Part shown: one piece after another, positions 63,304 through 64,000 of the stretch
Layout of the letters: the number at the start of each line of letters is the position of its first letter
Position numbering within the stretch: position 1 is the first letter of the stretch
Assembly (NCBI GenBank): GCA_037893245.1
Contig: JBAIAA010000543.1
Location: forward strand, 1,240,001-1,304,000
Direction: 5' to 3'
Source of the DNA: Crossaster papposus
Taxonomy: Eukaryota > Echinodermata > Asteroidea > Velatida > Solasteridae
DNA: 64,000 bases
Notes under the pieces: model-generated
Told to the model about the DNA's origin: nothing
Databases searched by the model: none
The model's input: only the letters and a program-made list of their open reading frames with translations
Position numbers and translations under genes: made by a program

Positions 63304-64000
63304 AGAAATATGTAAAGGGAAAGAAGTGTGCATAAGAAATATGTAAAGGGAAAGAAGTGTGCATAAGAAATATGTAAAGGGAAAGAAGTGTGCATAAGAA
63401 ATAGACACCTGATGTCGGAACAAGCCCTCGAGTTAAATATGTAAAGGGAAAGAAGTGTGCATAAGAAATATGTAAAGGGAAAGAAGTGTGCATAAGAAAT
63501 ATGTAAAGGGAAAGAAGTGTGCATAAGAAATAAACACCTGATGTCGGAACAAGCCCTCGAGTTAAATATGTAAAGGGAAAGAAGTGTGCATAAGAAATAT
63601 GTAAAGGGAAAGAAGTGTGCATAAGAAATATGTAAAGGGAAAGAAGTGTGCATAAGAAATATGTAAAGGGAAAGAAGTGTGCATAAGAAATAAACACCTG
63701 ATGTCGGAACAAGCCCTCGAGTTAAATATGTAAAGGGAAAGAAGTGTGCATAAGAAATATGTAAAGGGAAAGAAGTGTGCATAAGAAATATGTAAAGGGA
63801 AAGAAGTGTGCATAAGAAATATGTAAAGGGAAAGAAGTGTGCATAAGAAATATGTAAAGGGAAAGAAGTGTGCATAAGAAATAGACACCTGATGTCGGAA
63901 CAAGCCCTCGAGTTAAATATGTAAAGGGAAAGAAGTGTGCATAAGAAATATGTAAAGGGAAAGAAGTGTGCATAAGAAATATATAAAGGGAAAGAAGTGT

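Larger units (their letters stand above)
1..64000. repeat. Two-module satellite array filling the window
   Basis: Every part of the window read is built from a 31-bp module (S) and a 36-bp module (L), all in one orientation, with no unique sequence, inversion or gene between them. The spacing of L modules always resolves as 36 + 31n with n of at least 1. Copies differ by single substitutions; the only length change noticed within a module is a one-base deletion recurring in domain B. The plus strand of S is about 32% GC, 77% purine and has a single C per 31 bases; L is about 44% GC. The array has no end inside the window, so its full size is unknown. Tandem satellites of this kind are typical of eukaryotic heterochromatin; a centromeric or subtelomeric role is possible but nothing here proves one. 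No telomere repeat and no CENP-B-box-like motif is present. The repeat family is not one I recognise. Confidence 0.98.
57150..64000 (+). repeat. Higher-order domain E
   Basis: Characterised by the L variant TAGACACC at 57126, 57446, 57766, 58179, 58669, 60455, 60868, 61358, 63082, 63402 and 63882; elsewhere I noticed it only near 44,028, 48,595 and 48,760. The main structure is a 2,689-bp tandem duplication. The window ends inside this domain, so its right edge is not seen. Confidence 0.88.

Noticed and set aside
1-64000. Telomeric or interstitial telomere repeats (GGG after TAAA)
   Set aside because: TAAAGGG is embedded in a 31-bp unit and no TTAGGG, TTTAGGG or similar short repeat is present.
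1-64000. Yeast-type replication-origin consensus in TAAATATGTAA
   Set aside because: It has two mismatches to the 11-bp consensus, is low in information in AT-rich DNA and is present in every L-S junction.
1-64000. G-quadruplex array from the GGG in each S
   Set aside because: Successive GGG runs are about 28 bases apart, far beyond usual loop lengths for a stable intramolecular quadruplex.
1-64000. tRNA, rRNA or other RNA genes
   Set aside because: No stretch departs from the S and L modules, which contain no extended dyad or conserved RNA motif.

Overview
The whole 64,000-base window is one head-to-tail satellite (minisatellite-type) array. I find no gene, RNA gene, transposon, origin or unique sequence in it, and it runs off both edges, so the true array is longer than 64 kb. 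An array of this size with nested higher-order duplications and no gene suggests heterochromatin of a eukaryotic chromosome (pericentromeric, subtelomeric or similar). I do not recognise the repeat family and cannot name the organism.

The array is a string of two modules that both begin with AAATA. The short module S is 31 bp: AAATA plus 26 bp carrying the purine block AAAGGGAAAGAAG and then GTGTGCATAAG. The long module L is 36 bp: AAATA plus a 31-bp unrelated core that contains CACCTGATGTCGG and an XhoI site, CTCGAG. L always sits at the same point of the S repeat, in the same orientation, and I never saw two L modules side by side; each is followed by at least one S. Spacings between successive L modules are therefore 67, 98, 129 and so on (67 + 31n). 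I estimate 1,550 to 1,600 S and 400 to 440 L modules; this is an estimate from length arithmetic and partial counts, not an exhaustive count.

The order of S and L and private point changes define higher-order repeats in five domains. Domain A (about 1-22,060) has units near 3.8 kb and their 2.3-2.5 kb derivatives. Domain B (about 22,060-35,200) has units of 3,652, 1,996 and 1,367 bp, marked by a 30-bp S module with a one-base deletion. Domain C (about 35,200-48,300) has units of 805, 3,376 and 1,507 bp. Domain D (about 49,000-57,150) has four successive copies spaced 1,574, 1,285 and 1,352 bp apart. Domain E (about 57,150-64,000) has a 2,689-bp tandem duplication and is rich in an L variant with TAGACACC. 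L is denser at the left (44 counted in the first 5 kb) than in the middle (28 counted in 40-45 kb). The domain junctions near 22.4-23.0, 35.7 and 48.3-49.5 kb carry more private mutations than the domain interiors.

The minus strand holds many overlapping open frames, up to 543 codons. These are by-products: the minus strand of S has no stop in any frame, and 31 is not a multiple of 3, so every frame reads the same 31-residue cycle. None is called as a gene. The plus strand is full of stops.
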